A DNA stretch of 64,000 bases from Paraglaciecola psychrophila 170 (GCF_000347635.1 NC_020514.1:3100001-3164000); one strand, 5' to 3'; shown: positions 38,899-49,968, counted from the first letter of the stretch. Made by a program: numbers and translations. The notes: generated from the letters alone by a model not told the origin.

Positions 38899-39457
38899 AG
38901 CACAATTTCTCACTCGATTTCATCATGCCAAACAAATTAATAGTGAAGCCGATTTTCCACTTCGAGAGCCTGGCAGGCCTGCCGCAGTATTATTACCAAT
39001 AATGGAATACGACAACGAGCTGACTGTGTTGTTCACAGTAAGAGCGAGTCACTTAAGACATCATGCAGGACAAATAAGTTTCCCCGGTGGTAAACAGGAG
39101 CTAACTGATAATTCTTTGGTCGAAACGGCTTTGCGTGAAACCCATGAAGAAGTAGGTTTACACCCTTATAAAGTAGAAGTTGTCGGTAACTTACCAGTAT
39201 ATCGTACGGTGAGTCGATATGAGGTGATACCGTATGTAGGCTTCGTTTCTGCTCCAACCCGCTTAATATTAGATAAAAATGAAGTGGAGAGCACTTTCGA
39301 AGTGCCACTAAGTTTTCTAATGGATAAAAATAACCATTTAATTCATTGGGTTAAACGTAAAGAAGGGCAGTTCCCAGTGTACTTTATCCCTTGGAAGCAA
39401 CATAACATTTGGGGCGCAACAGCTGCTTTTGTACGTAATCTATCGAATCATTTCTAA
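38891..39457 (+). CDS. nudL: CoA pyrophosphatase, Nudix family
   Basis: The 188-residue hydrolase has the CoA-specific UPF0035 segment before and into the Nudix box, SHLRHHAGQISFPGGK, and the box itself with LRETHEEVGL. It likely splits CoA into 4'-phosphopantetheine and 3',5'-ADP. It begins with GTG at 38891 within the end of pabB, so translation is coupled, the usual pabB-nudL pairing in gammaproteobacteria. Confidence 0.92.
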   Translation: MDKAQFLTRFHHAKQINSEADFPLREPGRPAAVLLPIMEYDNELTVLFTVRASHLRHHAGQISFPGGKQELTDNSLVETALRETHEEVGLHPYKVEVVGNLPVYRTVSRYEVIPYVGFVSAPTRLILDKNEVESTFEVPLSFLMDKNNHLIHWVKRKEGQFPVYFIPWKQHNIWGATAAFVRNLSNHF

Positions 39458-39591
39458 CGTTTTTATCGTCAAAGCGTAAACATTTAAAGCAATCTTTACA
39501 GCGCTATTCAAGCTGTTATATCCATAGCTATTGTTATGAACACATTTAACTAGCACAATCAGTTTTTATCTCTTCTAGTGAAGCAAACAAA

Positions 39592-40965
39592 ATGATCAGC
39601 GTTTTTGATATGTTCAGCATCGGTATTGGTCCTTCCAGTTCCCACACCGTTGGCCCAATGCGGGCAGCTAAAGCTTTTTGTGGGGAATTATCGGAACAAG
39701 GTTTATTTGATACCACTGATCAGATTAAGATCGAGCTGTTTGGCTCATTAGGACAAACAGGAAAAGGCCATGGAACAGGCAAAGCTGTGATTTTAGGATT
39801 ACTTGGCCATGCACCTGAAACTATAGATAGCTCTATGGTTGAATCCTTTTTAGAAAAAGTAAGAAGCTGTCAGAAACTTAACCTGGACGGTAAAAAAACA
39901 ATCAAATTCCCTGCACTCAATGCAATAGTTTTTCATCGTCGTAAATCCCTAAGCCAACACCCAAACGGTATGACGTTTCATGCCATGAAAAACAAGACTG
40001 TGATTACCTCACAAACTTATTTTTCTATAGGAGGTGGCTTTATCATTCGAGAGCAAGACTTTGCTGAGCAAAAAGTAGCTGCACTTATCCACGAAGAACA
40101 ACCTGTACCTTATGACTTTTCTAGCGCCAAACAGCTACTAGAACACAGTAAAGAGCATGGCCTGCGTATCAGCTCAATAATGATGAAAAACGAAGAAGTA
40201 TTTCAACCTAAAGAAGAAATCATCAAAAAGCTATGGCACATATGGCAAGTTATGTATAAAAGTGTGCAAACAGGCATCCATACTGAAGGTATCTTACCCG
40301 GTGGTTTAAAAGTCACTCGCCGAGCGCCTGGCTTATATCACCGCTTACAAAACGAAAAAAATGCCGACCCAATGGTCGCAATGGATTGGGTTAATCTGTT
40401 TGCATTAGCGGTTAACGAAGAAAATGCCGCTGGCGGCACGGTAGTAACCGCTCCCACCAACGGCGCAGCAGGTATTATTCCAGCGGTGTTATGTTATTAC
40501 GATAAATTTGTTAAACCCGTAGATGAAGACACGGTAAGTCGTTATTTTTTAACTGCAGCAGCCATCGGTATTTTATATAAGAAGAATGCTTCCATATCTG
40601 GCGCCGAAGTAGGCTGTCAGGGAGAAGTAGGCGTGGCATGTTCGATGGCCGCAGGTGCATTAACCGAAATAGTTGGCGGTTCGGTAGACGCGGTTGAAAA
40701 CGCAGCCGAAATTGGGATGGAGCATAACCTAGGTTTAACCTGCGACCCTGTCGGCGGATTAGTACAAGTTCCGTGTATAGAGCGTAATGCCATGGGAGCC
40801 ATTAAAGCCATTAACGCTTCTAGACTGGCTTTAAGAGGCTCAGGACAACACAAAGTGTCACTCGACAAGGTCATCAAAACTATGTGGGAAACAGGCAACG
40901 ATATGAAGTCCAAATACAAAGAAACCTCAAGAGGCGGGTTAGCAGTCAATATTATCGAGTGTTAG
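39592..40965 (+). CDS. sdaA: L-serine ammonia-lyase, iron-sulfur type
   Basis: This enzyme deaminates L-serine to pyruvate using a [4Fe-4S] cluster. The 457 residues begin with the typical [22 protein letters not shown]. The cluster cysteines are in [24 protein letters not shown] and QVPCIERNA. Length matches E. coli SdaA (454). It stands alone, followed by the repeat array. Confidence 0.95.
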   Translation: MISVFDMFSIGIGPSSSHTVGPMRAAKAFCGELSEQGLFDTTDQIKIELFGSLGQTGKGHGTGKAVILGLLGHAPETIDSSMVESFLEKVRSCQKLNLDGKKTIKFPALNAIVFHRRKSLSQHPNGMTFHAMKNKTVITSQTYFSIGGGFIIREQDFAEQKVAALIHEEQPVPYDFSSAKQLLEHSKEHGLRISSIMMKNEEVFQPKEEIIKKLWHIWQVMYKSVQTGIHTEGILPGGLKVTRRAPGLYHRLQNEKNADPMVAMDWVNLFALAVNEENAAGGTVVTAPTNGAAGIIPAVLCYYDKFVKPVDEDTVSRYFLTAAAIGILYKKNASISGAEVGCQGEVGVACSMAAGALTEIVGGSVDAVENAAEIGMEHNLGLTCDPVGGLVQVPCIERNAMGAIKAINASRLALRGSGQHKVSLDKVIKTMWETGNDMKSKYKETSRGGLAVNIIEC

Positions 40966-41002
40966 TAAAAGATGTAGATATTAAATGTTGAAAGACTAAA
41001 GA

Positions 41003-41109
41003 TTTTTTGCACCACAGAGGACAACGAGGTCACAGAGGCAAAGTAAGAAAAACATAACCTGACGTCATCTATTTAAAGCGACTTATATCTTTTCCTCGGT
41101 GGTGCAAAA
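41003..41109. repeat. Interspersed inverted-repeat element, copy A
   Basis: The ends TTTTGCACCACAGAGGA and TTTTCCTCGGTGGTGCAAAA are inverted copies of each other. The interior carries CACAGAGG repeats and a conserved ACATAACCTGACGTCATCT. A linker CTTTGGCTCTTAATGCAGTT follows and recurs after copies B and D. Confidence 0.85.
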
Positions 41110-41188
41110 CCTTTGGCTCTTAATGCAGTTTGAAGTCGTTTGAGGTGTTAGGTGTTAGATTTTAAATGATGAAACCAAGGATTAAAGA

Positions 41189-41277
41189 TTTTTTGCACCA
41201 CAGAGGAAAAACAAGAAAAACATAACCTGACTTCATCTGTTTAAAGCGATTTATGTCTTTTCCTCGGTGGTGCAAAA
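41189..41277. repeat. Interspersed inverted-repeat element, copy B
   Basis: Same ends and interior as copy A but lacking about 18 bases of the CACAGAGG stretch. It lies 79 bases after copy A, with a related linker. Confidence 0.85.
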
Positions 41278-41335
41278 CCTTTGACTTTTAATGCAGTTGA
41301 AGTCGTTTGTGATGTTAGATTTTTTAATGAAAAAA

Positions 41336-41370
41336 ACTAAAGACTAAAGACTAAAGACTAAAGACTAAAG
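41336..41370. repeat. Five tandem copies of ACTAAAG
   Basis: Five exact heptamers run from 41336 to 41370, just before element copy C. Single or partial heptamers precede the other copies, so this is probably slippage of a short motif in the flank of the element. Confidence 0.9.
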
Positions 41371-41371
41371 A

Positions 41372-41485
41372 TATTTTGCACCACAGAGGAAGGCGAGATC
41401 ACAGAGAAAAGAAAATTGATTGTTATTACTAAAAATTCAAATGAAGATTTCTAGTAAGTTAGCTTCCCCTTTTTCTCTGTGTTGG
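41372..41485. repeat. Interspersed inverted-repeat element, copy C, degenerate
   Basis: The left end TTTTGCACCACAGAGGA is intact and CACAGAG recurs, but the interior and right end (CTTTTTCTCTGTG) have diverged. It ends about 15 bases before the cysB stop. Confidence 0.65.
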
Positions 41486-41499
41486 GCTTTATTGGCTTT

Positions 41500-42477
<978 letters not shown>

Positions 42478-42716
42478 TTAGCCTTGCTTGTTAATCCTGG
42501 GAACTTCTATATATTAAATTGTTATATAACTTTAACAAGGCGAAATCTATTAGAATTTAAAAAAAGGTTCTAGTTATAACAAACTAAAACCTTAAAAAGA
42601 CTGAAAAATCAAATGTCAAATACAGAAAAAGGTCTGATAAGATACGTCTAAATAATTTTAACTTTATGCAACCCACCTTATGTTACCTGTATTAACTTTC
42701 GCTGTCGGAACAATTT

Positions 42717-43409
42717 ATGCCTAGAGAAGATACATCAATCGACTTCTCCACAATATTGGGCTCTGCCGTGCATGATATGAAAAACTCCTTATGCTTATTA
42801 ATGCAATCTATCGAAAACCTAGGACAGAGTCTGGTAGAGACAAATCCTGTATCTCGAGAACATTTGGCATCGGCTCATTACGAAGCTGCCAGGTTGAATA
42901 CTGGTTTGGTACAATTATTATCTTTGTACCGAGCAGGATCAGATAACCTGCCCCTTACTATTGACGAATACCACATAGACGATGTCATAGAAGATTTGCT
43001 GGCTACCAATGAAAGTTACTTAAATCATAAAAATATGATTTTAGAAGTGAGCCTATCTGCCGATTTAGTATGGTATCTAGATGCTGATTTAATTGGTATT
43101 TTGTTAAATGATGTATTAATTAATGCCATGCGTTATAGCAAAAAAAATATACACTTGAGCGTATACACAGAACATAAACAATTAGTATTTAAAGTCGAAG
43201 ACGACGGCCCTGGCTATCCCAAAAGCATGCTCGAAGCCCAGAGTGTTCAAATGCAACAATGTGATATAGGAGAAGGGAGAACGGGACTAGGTCTATATTT
43301 TGCGAGATTAATTGCCAAAGCGCATACCAAAGGCGAGACTGAAGGTAAAATATACCTAGAAAACGGTGGAAGTTTAGGCGGTAGCGTTTTTATCTTAACG
43401 TTGCCCTAA
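42717..43409 (+). CDS. Sensorless histidine kinase-like protein
   Basis: The 230-residue soluble protein has a short phospho-acceptor domain with VHDMKNSLCLL and a HATPase domain: N box LLNDVLINAMRYS, G1 VEDDGPGYP and G2 GRTGLGLYFA. It has no membrane helix or sensor domain. No response regulator is adjacent, so it is an orphan; the partner and signal are unknown. A 69-base gap separates it from the next gene. Confidence 0.82.
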   Translation: MPREDTSIDFSTILGSAVHDMKNSLCLLMQSIENLGQSLVETNPVSREHLASAHYEAARLNTGLVQLLSLYRAGSDNLPLTIDEYHIDDVIEDLLATNESYLNHKNMILEVSLSADLVWYLDADLIGILLNDVLINAMRYSKKNIHLSVYTEHKQLVFKVEDDGPGYPKSMLEAQSVQMQQCDIGEGRTGLGLYFARLIAKAHTKGETEGKIYLENGGSLGGSVFILTLP

Positions 43410-43478
43410 TTAATGAGTAATCTTAGCTATTGTTATACTAAGTGCTTTAAATCTTAAGAGTGGAAAAGTTATAGAATT

Positions 43479-44246
43479 ATGGTATTTACAATAATAATAG
43501 TGTTGATTGTCGCGTTAGTGCTAGTAGGCGTTATTGTGAACGCGATTCAACAACACAAAAACAAAGTCGAAGGCGAACGCAGAGCTGAGTTATCCAAACA
43601 AAAAGGCATCATCGACAACACTGAAGCCGCATTAGCAACTGCTGAACAAATACTTATCTCCCAAAGACTGGTATTTATTATGCAACGCAGAATTTTGGCA
43701 GCGATAAAAGCAGCTAAACACATGGGTGATAATACAACTGGTTCAAACGATAGAATAAAATCAGCAGAAGAAGCTTTAAAAGCGATTGATGTGCATAAGT
43801 CCCCTCCGTCAGAAGACAGTTTTCAATTGCCACAAGGCGATAAGCAAGTGATTCAGTTTATTCGTGGAATCAAAACAATGAGGTCATTTTTACGCTCTGA
43901 GTTTAAGAAAAATCGTATTGAGAGCAGAGTATTTTTAGCCGAAGACAAACTACTCGAACGTTTGCAGCTTCGAGCTAACGTTGACACGTTGATAAGACGA
44001 GGCGACACAGCCATAAAAAAAAATCAATTGGGCTCTGCCAGGCAATGTTTAGAAAAAGCCATCGGTGCACTTGCTGCACAGCCTAATCAAGATGAATTTA
44101 TCACTATCAAAAAGGCTCAATTAGAAGAGCAGTTGCTCAATATTGAAAGCAACCTAAAAAATGTCAATAGCCAAGATGTAGCGAAAAAAGAAAAATCAGA
44201 GAAAAACGACCTAGACGAATTATTTGCAGAAAAGAAAAAATGGTAA
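43479..44246 (+). CDS. Membrane-anchored coiled-coil protein of unknown function
   Basis: The 255 residues start with a single hydrophobic helix (MVFTIIIVLIVALVLVGVIV). A charged, mostly helical body with coiled-coil character follows (about 25-235), and the tail is lysine-rich. A segment near residues 180-210 resembles a TPR-like helix pair. I do not recognise the family. It lies downstream of the orphan kinase on the same strand and may be co-transcribed with it. Confidence 0.6.
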   Translation: MVFTIIIVLIVALVLVGVIVNAIQQHKNKVEGERRAELSKQKGIIDNTEAALATAEQILISQRLVFIMQRRILAAIKAAKHMGDNTTGSNDRIKSAEEALKAIDVHKSPPSEDSFQLPQGDKQVIQFIRGIKTMRSFLRSEFKKNRIESRVFLAEDKLLERLQLRANVDTLIRRGDTAIKKNQLGSARQCLEKAIGALAAQPNQDEFITIKKAQLEEQLLNIESNLKNVNSQDVAKKEKSEKNDLDELFAEKKKW

Positions 44247-44283
44247 CTGTGTCCCTTTGTCAGCATACATATCCACCTCAATT

Positions 44284-45183
44284 TTAACCAGAATATGAAA
44301 TATTTTTCACAGTCCATTGCCAGAATGTTGAAGCCACTGACGATAAATTTCCATTTTTTTGCCGAATAACGCCGACTCGTTTACTCAAACCACTCTGATG
44401 AATATTCAGGCAAACTAAGTCTTTGCTGAGCATTTGTTCCTGACATAAAGCCGGTACCACAGACACACCTAGGTCATGTTTGACAAACTGCCCTAAGGTG
44501 GCAAGTTGACTTGCCTCCACCACTATATCCAGAGACAAATGATTTAATTCCATAAATGAATCAATCCATTGGCGAATAGCTGAGCCTTTATTCATCGCTA
44601 CAAAAGGGTACAAAGCAATGTGTGACCAAGACAAAACTTGATGTTCGCTCAAGGGGTGATTAGCGGGTAATACCGCAATAAAATTATCCGTAAGAATGGG
44701 ATGAAACTCCAACCCATCCATTTTTTTATGTTCGAAGGAAAAGCCAATTTCAGCCCTACCTGCTTGCACATCTTTTATCACGGACTCCATCACCACATCA
44801 GCCACTGACAATTTTATGTTAGGGAACTCAGTTTTGAACTGTTGCAAAATACCCGGCAACAGCCCAGCAGCAAAAGAGGGCATTGCGGCTATGGATAGCT
44901 TGCCTTGGCCTAATGAAAATAAGTTATGTAAGTCTGAAAACGCGTCTTGCCAATCACCCATAAGCCTAACGACCACGGGTAAAAATTGCCTTCCTTCTGG
45001 GCTTAATTCCACTTTACGAGTGGTGCGTGAAAACAATACCCCCCCCAACTGTGATTCCATTTTTTTTATTGCCGAAGATAAGGCGGGTTGAGACAGACAC
45101 ATTTTCTCAGCAGCCTGAGCAAAGGTATGGGATTGCGCAATACAGACAAAAATCTGTACCTGGCGAAACGATACGTTATACAT
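44284..45183 (-). CDS. LysR family transcriptional regulator
   Basis: The 299-residue protein begins with a LysR helix-turn-helix (RQVQIFVCIAQSHTFAQAAEKM, then LSQPALSSAIKKME) and has the usual periplasmic-binding-like effector domain. It is divergent from scoA with an interrupted palindrome between them, so it probably regulates the CoA-transferase operon. The inducer is unknown but is likely a keto acid or its CoA ester. Confidence 0.9.
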   Translation of the reverse strand: MYNVSFRQVQIFVCIAQSHTFAQAAEKMCLSQPALSSAIKKMESQLGGVLFSRTTRKVELSPEGRQFLPVVVRLMGDWQDAFSDLHNLFSLGQGKLSIAAMPSFAAGLLPGILQQFKTEFPNIKLSVADVVMESVIKDVQAGRAEIGFSFEHKKMDGLEFHPILTDNFIAVLPANHPLSEHQVLSWSHIALYPFVAMNKGSAIRQWIDSFMELNHLSLDIVVEASQLATLGQFVKHDLGVSVVPALCQEQMLSKDLVCLNIHQSGLSKRVGVIRQKNGNLSSVASTFWQWTVKNISYSG

Positions 45184-45213
45184 AGTGAACTACTCTCGTT
45201 TAAAACAATAAAG

Positions 45214-45236
45214 ATTAATAAATAAAATCTATTAAT
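45214..45236. promoter_or_regulatory. Predicted LysR binding palindrome
   Basis: ATTAATA and TATTAAT are exact inverted halves separated by nine bases, fitting the T-N11-A pattern of LysR sites. It is 31 bases upstream of the LysR start and about 75 bases before scoA. Confidence 0.55.
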
Positions 45237-45311
45237 ACACACATTAATTTAATTTTACTATTTATATGTATCTTTTACACTGTAGTACGTTAGTTAACTT
45301 GAGAATTAATC

Positions 45312-46025
45312 ATGGCAGGTTTTAACAAGGTAGTAGACAGTTACGAAGCGGCAATGGCCGGCTTACAAGACAATATGACAGTGATAGCTGGCGGATTTGG
45401 TCTTTGTGGCATTCCCGAAGGTTTAATTGCACAAATTAAAAAAATGAATACCAAAGGCTTAACAGTTGTCTCCAATAACTGCGGTGTTGATGGTTTTGGT
45501 CTAGGCCTGCTGTTAGAAGAAAAGCAAATCAAAAAAATGGTGTCATCCTATGTAGGTGAAAACGCCTTATTTGAACAACAACTGTTAAATGGCGAATTGG
45601 AAGTAGAACTCACCCCTCAAGGGACATTAGCAGAAAAAATGCGAGCGGGCGGCGCAGGTATCCCAGCATTTTATACCGCGACAGGTTTTGGCACACCAGT
45701 AGGTGAAGGCAAAGAGACTAGAAAATTTAATGGTCGCGATTACATTCTCGAAGAATCAATCACCGGTGATTTTGCTATTGTAAAAGCTTACAAAGCCGAC
45801 CGTTACGGCAACTGTATTTATCGTCATACAGCACAAAACTTTAACCCTATGGCAGCAACGGCTGGGAGAATCACGGTGCTAGAAGTAGAAGAAATAGTCG
45901 AGCCTGGCGCACTTTCTCCTAGCGAAATACACACACCCGGCATATACGTTGACCGAATAATCGTAGGCAAATTTGAAAAACGTATCGAGCGTAAAATCCT
46001 CTCCTCAGCTACTAGCAATCAATAG
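45312..46025 (+). CDS. scoA: 3-oxoacid CoA-transferase subunit A
   Basis: Subunit A of a heteromeric succinyl-CoA:3-ketoacid CoA-transferase, which activates acetoacetate for ketone-body or leucine/poly-hydroxybutyrate use. The family markers [29 protein letters not shown] and [17 protein letters not shown] are present in 237 residues. Subunit B follows after nine bases. Confidence 0.93.
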   Translation: MAGFNKVVDSYEAAMAGLQDNMTVIAGGFGLCGIPEGLIAQIKKMNTKGLTVVSNNCGVDGFGLGLLLEEKQIKKMVSSYVGENALFEQQLLNGELEVELTPQGTLAEKMRAGGAGIPAFYTATGFGTPVGEGKETRKFNGRDYILEESITGDFAIVKAYKADRYGNCIYRHTAQNFNPMAATAGRITVLEVEEIVEPGALSPSEIHTPGIYVDRIIVGKFEKRIERKILSSATSNQ

Positions 46026-46034
46026 GCCATTATT

Positions 46035-46691
46035 ATGTCATTAAGCAGAGAACAAATTGCTATGCGAGTAGCACAAGAATTTGGTGATGGACACTATATT
46101 AATTTAGGCATTGGCATCCCTACCCTAGCTGCCAACTATGTAGCTGATGATATCGAAGTGATGCTGCAATCAGAAAACGGTTTACTTGGCATGGGTCCCT
46201 ATCCTACTGAGGAACAAGTGGATGCAGATATGATCAATGCAGGAAAAGAAACCGTCACGGCAGCGATAGGTGCATCTATTTTTAATTCAGCCGAAAGTTT
46301 TGCCATGATCCGTGGTGGCCATGTAGACCTAACGGTACTGGGTGCATTTGAAGTGGATTGTCATGGCAATATTGCCTCATGGATGATCCCTGGCAAACTC
46401 ATTAAAGGTATGGGCGGCGCGATGGACTTAGTCGCTGGTGCACAAAATATTATTGTGACCATGACTCATGCTGATAAACATGGACACTCCAAGCTGTTAG
46501 CTCAATGCACCCTGCCCTTAACTGGCGTGAATTGTATTAACAAAATCATTACCGACTTAGCGGTGCTTGAAGTAAAAGACGGTGCTTTTCACTTAGTTGA
46601 AAGAGCGCCGGGGGTAACGGTAGATGAAATTCGCGCTAAAACTGCAGGCAAATTAGTGGTGGCTGCAGACGTGCCGGAAATGATGTTTTGA
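46035..46691 (+). CDS. scoB: 3-oxoacid CoA-transferase subunit B
   Basis: The catalytic glutamate that forms the CoA thioester is in QSENGLLGMGPYP, the SENG signature of class I CoA-transferases. GIGIPTLAANY and VDLTVLGAFEVD are further family features. At 218 residues it is full length and pairs with the subunit A gene just upstream. Confidence 0.94.
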   Translation: MSLSREQIAMRVAQEFGDGHYINLGIGIPTLAANYVADDIEVMLQSENGLLGMGPYPTEEQVDADMINAGKETVTAAIGASIFNSAESFAMIRGGHVDLTVLGAFEVDCHGNIASWMIPGKLIKGMGGAMDLVAGAQNIIVTMTHADKHGHSKLLAQCTLPLTGVNCINKIITDLAVLEVKDGAFHLVERAPGVTVDEIRAKTAGKLVVAADVPEMMF

Positions 46692-46758
46692 AATAAACCC
46701 ACAAAATTAGCTAAGCCCTTGTATAATTGATTCCATATCAGTTTTTAGAGCATGTCTT

Positions 46759-48093
46759 TTGCAATTTACCGACCTACCTTTACATCATAATTTATTAAAA
46801 GCCCTTGAAGTTAAAGGGCTTGATACACCTACAGAAATCCAAAGTAAGGCGATCCCTTACGGCTTGATGGGTAAGGACTTAATTGCCTCATCCAAAACTG
46901 GCTCTGGTAAAACACTCGCGTTTCTATTACCAGCGGTACATAGAGTATTAACTAAACAGCCATTAAGCCGTCGAGACCCCAGAGTGCTTATTTTAGCGCC
47001 CACCAGAGAGCTCGCGAAACAAGTATTTTTGCAGCTCAAAGGATTAATTGCGAAGCAGCAGCTAAAAGCCGCTTTAATATTAGGCGGTGAAAACTTTAAC
47101 GACCAAGTGAAAGCCCTTAAACATCATCCACAATTTATTGTGGGCACAGCAGGCCGCGTAGCAGATCATCTTAAAGGCAAATCGTTATTCTTAAACGGCC
47201 TTGAAATGTTGATATTGGATGAAGCAGATCGAATGTTAGACTTAGGTTTTGCCTCAGAACTTAGACTGATCAATCAAGCAGCTGATCATCGCAAACGCCA
47301 ATCTATGATGTTCTCTGCGACTTTAGACAGTGCAGCTATGCACGAACTGACTCAGACCCTATTAAAAAGCCCACAGCGCATCAGTATAGGCTCTGCTGGT
47401 GAGGAACATAAAGATATTCAACAACAGTTCTTCTTAGCCGATCACGTGACACACAAAGAGTTATTGTTAAGTCATATGATCAATCAGCAAGAATATCGTC
47501 AGATCATAGTTTTCACGGCTACCCGCGCAGATACAGAAAGGCTCACGGTAATACTCAAGGAGCAACAATTACATGCCGTTGCCCTAAGTGGCGACCTAAC
47601 CCAAGGTCAGCGTAATAATATTATGAGTGAGTTTGGACGAGGTCAGCATCACATATTGGTCACAACCGATATCGCCTCTCGCGGCTTGGACTTGCTAAAT
47701 GTAGCCTTAGTAGTGAATTTTGATTTACCTAAATTGGCCGATGAATACGTGCATAGAGTTGGCAGAACCGGACGAGCAGGTAATAAAGGCCAAGCGGTAT
47801 CCTTTGTGGGACCAAAAGACTGGTTCAGTTTTTTGGCAATCAAAAGCTTTATGCAACAGAACATCGAATTTAGCGAGATTGAAGGCCTAAAAGCTAAATT
47901 TAAAGGCTTAAAGCCTCCTAAAGCTAAAGACGCCCCGGGCAAAAAGTCGACCAATAAAAAGGTCAATCAAAAAGACAAGCCTCAACAAGCACCTAATCGC
48001 GTTAAAACAATGCAAGGTAAAGAGGCAGGTGATATGCCTATGAAGCGTAAACCTAGGGTAACGTTAAAGCCAGAAGACGATACGGAAGAATAA
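46759..48093 (+). CDS. DEAD-box RNA helicase
   Basis: All helicase motifs are visible: the Q motif TPTEIQSKAIP, motif I SSKTGSGKT, motif II DEAD, motif III SAT and motif VI HRVGRTGRAG. A basic tail of about 70 residues rich in Lys, Gln and Pro follows, as in RhlE and SrmB relatives. The start is TTG at 46759 (MQFTDLPL), the only in-frame choice near the conserved N-terminus. The role is probably ribosome assembly or RNA turnover. Confidence 0.92.
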   Translation: MQFTDLPLHHNLLKALEVKGLDTPTEIQSKAIPYGLMGKDLIASSKTGSGKTLAFLLPAVHRVLTKQPLSRRDPRVLILAPTRELAKQVFLQLKGLIAKQQLKAALILGGENFNDQVKALKHHPQFIVGTAGRVADHLKGKSLFLNGLEMLILDEADRMLDLGFASELRLINQAADHRKRQSMMFSATLDSAAMHELTQTLLKSPQRISIGSAGEEHKDIQQQFFLADHVTHKELLLSHMINQQEYRQIIVFTATRADTERLTVILKEQQLHAVALSGDLTQGQRNNIMSEFGRGQHHILVTTDIASRGLDLLNVALVVNFDLPKLADEYVHRVGRTGRAGNKGQAVSFVGPKDWFSFLAIKSFMQQNIEFSEIEGLKAKFKGLKPPKAKDAPGKKSTNKKVNQKDKPQQAPNRVKTMQGKEAGDMPMKRKPRVTLKPEDDTEE

Positions 48094-48473
48094 GTAAAGA
48101 AGCATTGCGCCGTAAGCCAGAGGATAAAACAAGGGCAATGTAACCAAATTTACCTAAGAACGTCGTACGCAGACCCTTTGCTTCACAGAGAAAGGCACTA
48201 AGTTCACAACATGCCCGTGGGATTGTGTTTGTGTGCCCGAATCTGTGTTCTCAGTGGCGAAATGTGTTTTTCTTGGAATATTTTACAAGAAAAGTTTGTA
48301 TTTTTTGCCTACCTATATGTTATTGGAACTATCGACAAAATCACCTTTTATACTGAGCCTCATAAGATATACACTTTATCTATTAACCAAAAGTAGTATA
48401 GGTTTATATTTGGAATTGAAATATAGTCGATTAATGTTGAAATGTTTTATCGTATTTTATACGAAGAGTCGTT
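48094..48473. other. Intergenic region before the diguanylate cyclase
   Basis: Two overlapping short frames (61 and 84 codons) in this AT-rich gap look like chance. A phrase CTTCACAGAGAAAGGCACTAAGTTCACAAC near 48181 weakly recalls the CACAGAGG repeat interior. The GGDEF promoter is presumably in the last 100 bases. Confidence 0.4.
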
Positions 48474-49505
48474 ATGAAATTTTCTGAGAACTCAGCACAA
48501 GCAGCAGGGTATGTTCGCCAAGCAATACCTATGATGGTAAAATACAGCATAGTGCCAAATCCTCTTAACTATACCTTGTGGTATTGCTACTTCTCCAAAG
48601 CCTTTGCGCCATTAAATACAGAATTAGATAGAACGTTAGAACGTTACGGCACTTGTCCTCCAGATATTTCAGAATCTTTGTTTTTTCGCTATATTAATCA
48701 ATTAGAAAACAAAAATAATGAACAACTCATCCATTTCCAAAACGCGTTTTCGCATTTAGTTGATAACTTATCAGATTCAATAGACCACACCGCCCACCAA
48801 ACTAACAGTTACTCCCGGGCGTTGATGGAAAACTTGACCGAGCTTAGCCTTAACGATGTGGACGATGCCATTACACCGGCTTTGAATAAATTAAATACCA
48901 ATACAAATGCAATTTGCAGTGCCAATGAAGAATTTCTAGGGCAGCTGTCTGCGGCTCAGTCTGAAATAAACTCATTGAAAGAAGCACTTGAAAATAGCGA
49001 AAAAGAAGCCAACACAGATCCTTTAACAGGGCTTTATAATAGACGTGTCTTCGAGGCAACTTACAATCAATTTGTAGATGATAAAAACCACCAAGACGAT
49101 ATTACTTTGATCATGATGGATGTGGATAAATTCAAGGTGTTTAATGATACTCATGGTCACTTAGTAGGAGATAGAATTCTTAAATATATTGGACAGTTGT
49201 TAAAAACAGAATGCAAAAAAACCATCCTGCCAGTGCGATTAGGAGGCGAAGAATTTGGTCTTCTATGTCCGCGCTTAAAATTAGAACAAGCAAAAATTGT
49301 TGCCGAAGATATTAGAGTGAAACTAGCTTCAGTGCCCTTTAGTAGTAATCGCACTGGAGAAAGGATTCCACCTGTTACCGCTTCTTTTGGTGTAGCACAA
49401 AAAAGGCCCAACGATGGATTAACCAATATCATTGAAAGAGCAGACCAAGCCCTTTATTCAGCCAAAAATGCGGGTAGAAACCAAGTAAAACTAGCTGCAA
49501 ATTAA
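48474..49505 (+). CDS. Diguanylate cyclase
   Basis: The 343-residue protein has an N-terminal helical region (about 1-180, two predicted coiled-coil stretches) and a C-terminal GGDEF domain. The active site is GGEEF in VRLGGEEFGLL, with metal site MMDVDKFKVFNDTHGH, so it should be active and make c-di-GMP. I see no RxxD product-inhibition site upstream of GGEEF. There is no membrane helix. Its sensory input is unknown. Confidence 0.92.
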   Translation: MKFSENSAQAAGYVRQAIPMMVKYSIVPNPLNYTLWYCYFSKAFAPLNTELDRTLERYGTCPPDISESLFFRYINQLENKNNEQLIHFQNAFSHLVDNLSDSIDHTAHQTNSYSRALMENLTELSLNDVDDAITPALNKLNTNTNAICSANEEFLGQLSAAQSEINSLKEALENSEKEANTDPLTGLYNRRVFEATYNQFVDDKNHQDDITLIMMDVDKFKVFNDTHGHLVGDRILKYIGQLLKTECKKTILPVRLGGEEFGLLCPRLKLEQAKIVAEDIRVKLASVPFSSNRTGERIPPVTASFGVAQKRPNDGLTNIIERADQALYSAKNAGRNQVKLAAN

Positions 49506-49605
49506 TTTTTCACTTTAATATCAAAGCTTCCATTTCATTATTATTTTGCCTATGAAGCTCAGTTCTATGTGATAAAAAACATTTAATGCTGAAAAAACTA
49601 AAGAA

Positions 49606-49749
49606 TTTTTGCACCACAGAGGACAACGAGGTCACAGAGGTCACAGAGGAAAAGTAAGAAAAACATAACCTGACGTCATTTATTTAAAGCGACTTATATC
49701 TTTTCCTCGGTGCAGCGTAGTTCGCGCTCTTTTCCTCGGTGGTGCAAAA
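49606..49749. repeat. Interspersed inverted-repeat element, copy D
   Basis: Left end TTTTTGCACCACAGAGG with three CACAGAGG-type units and right end TTTTCCTCGGTGGTGCAAAA. An inserted TTTTCCTCGGTGCAGCGTAG duplicates part of the right end. The linker CTTTGGCTTTTAATGCAGTT matches copies A and B. Confidence 0.85.
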
Positions 49750-49825
49750 CCTTTGGCTTTTAATGCAGTTGAAGTCGTTTGTGATGTTAGATTTTTTAAT
49801 GCTGAAAAGCTAAAGACTAAAGAAA

Positions 49826-49956
49826 TTTTACACCACAGAGGTAGGTGAGTTCACCGAGAAAAATAAAATACCTAATGTTTCAAGGATTTTGAATCATCTT
49901 TTCTTTGTGAAGCGCAGCGGTCGGCGCCCGCCGCTCTTTTTCCTCGGTAGTGCAAA
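49826..49956. repeat. Interspersed inverted-repeat element, copy E, diverged
   Basis: The left end TTTTACACCACAGAGG and right end TTTTTCCTCGGTAGTGCAAA keep the inverted pairing. The interior differs and holds a GC-rich hairpin, AGCGG-TCGGCGCC-CGCCGCT. It stops 13 bases before the nitroreductase stop. Confidence 0.75.
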
Positions 49957-49968
49957 CGCTTTTATTTA

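Noticed and set aside
41003..41485. CRISPR array after sdaA
   Set aside because: The repeats are long inverted-end elements with similar interiors and unequal spacing, not short direct repeats with unique spacers, and no cas gene is near.
48233..48487. 84-codon frame overlapping the diguanylate cyclase start
   Set aside because: It overlaps the GGDEF gene start and a second frame in the same gap; hydrophobic AT-rich composition explains its length.
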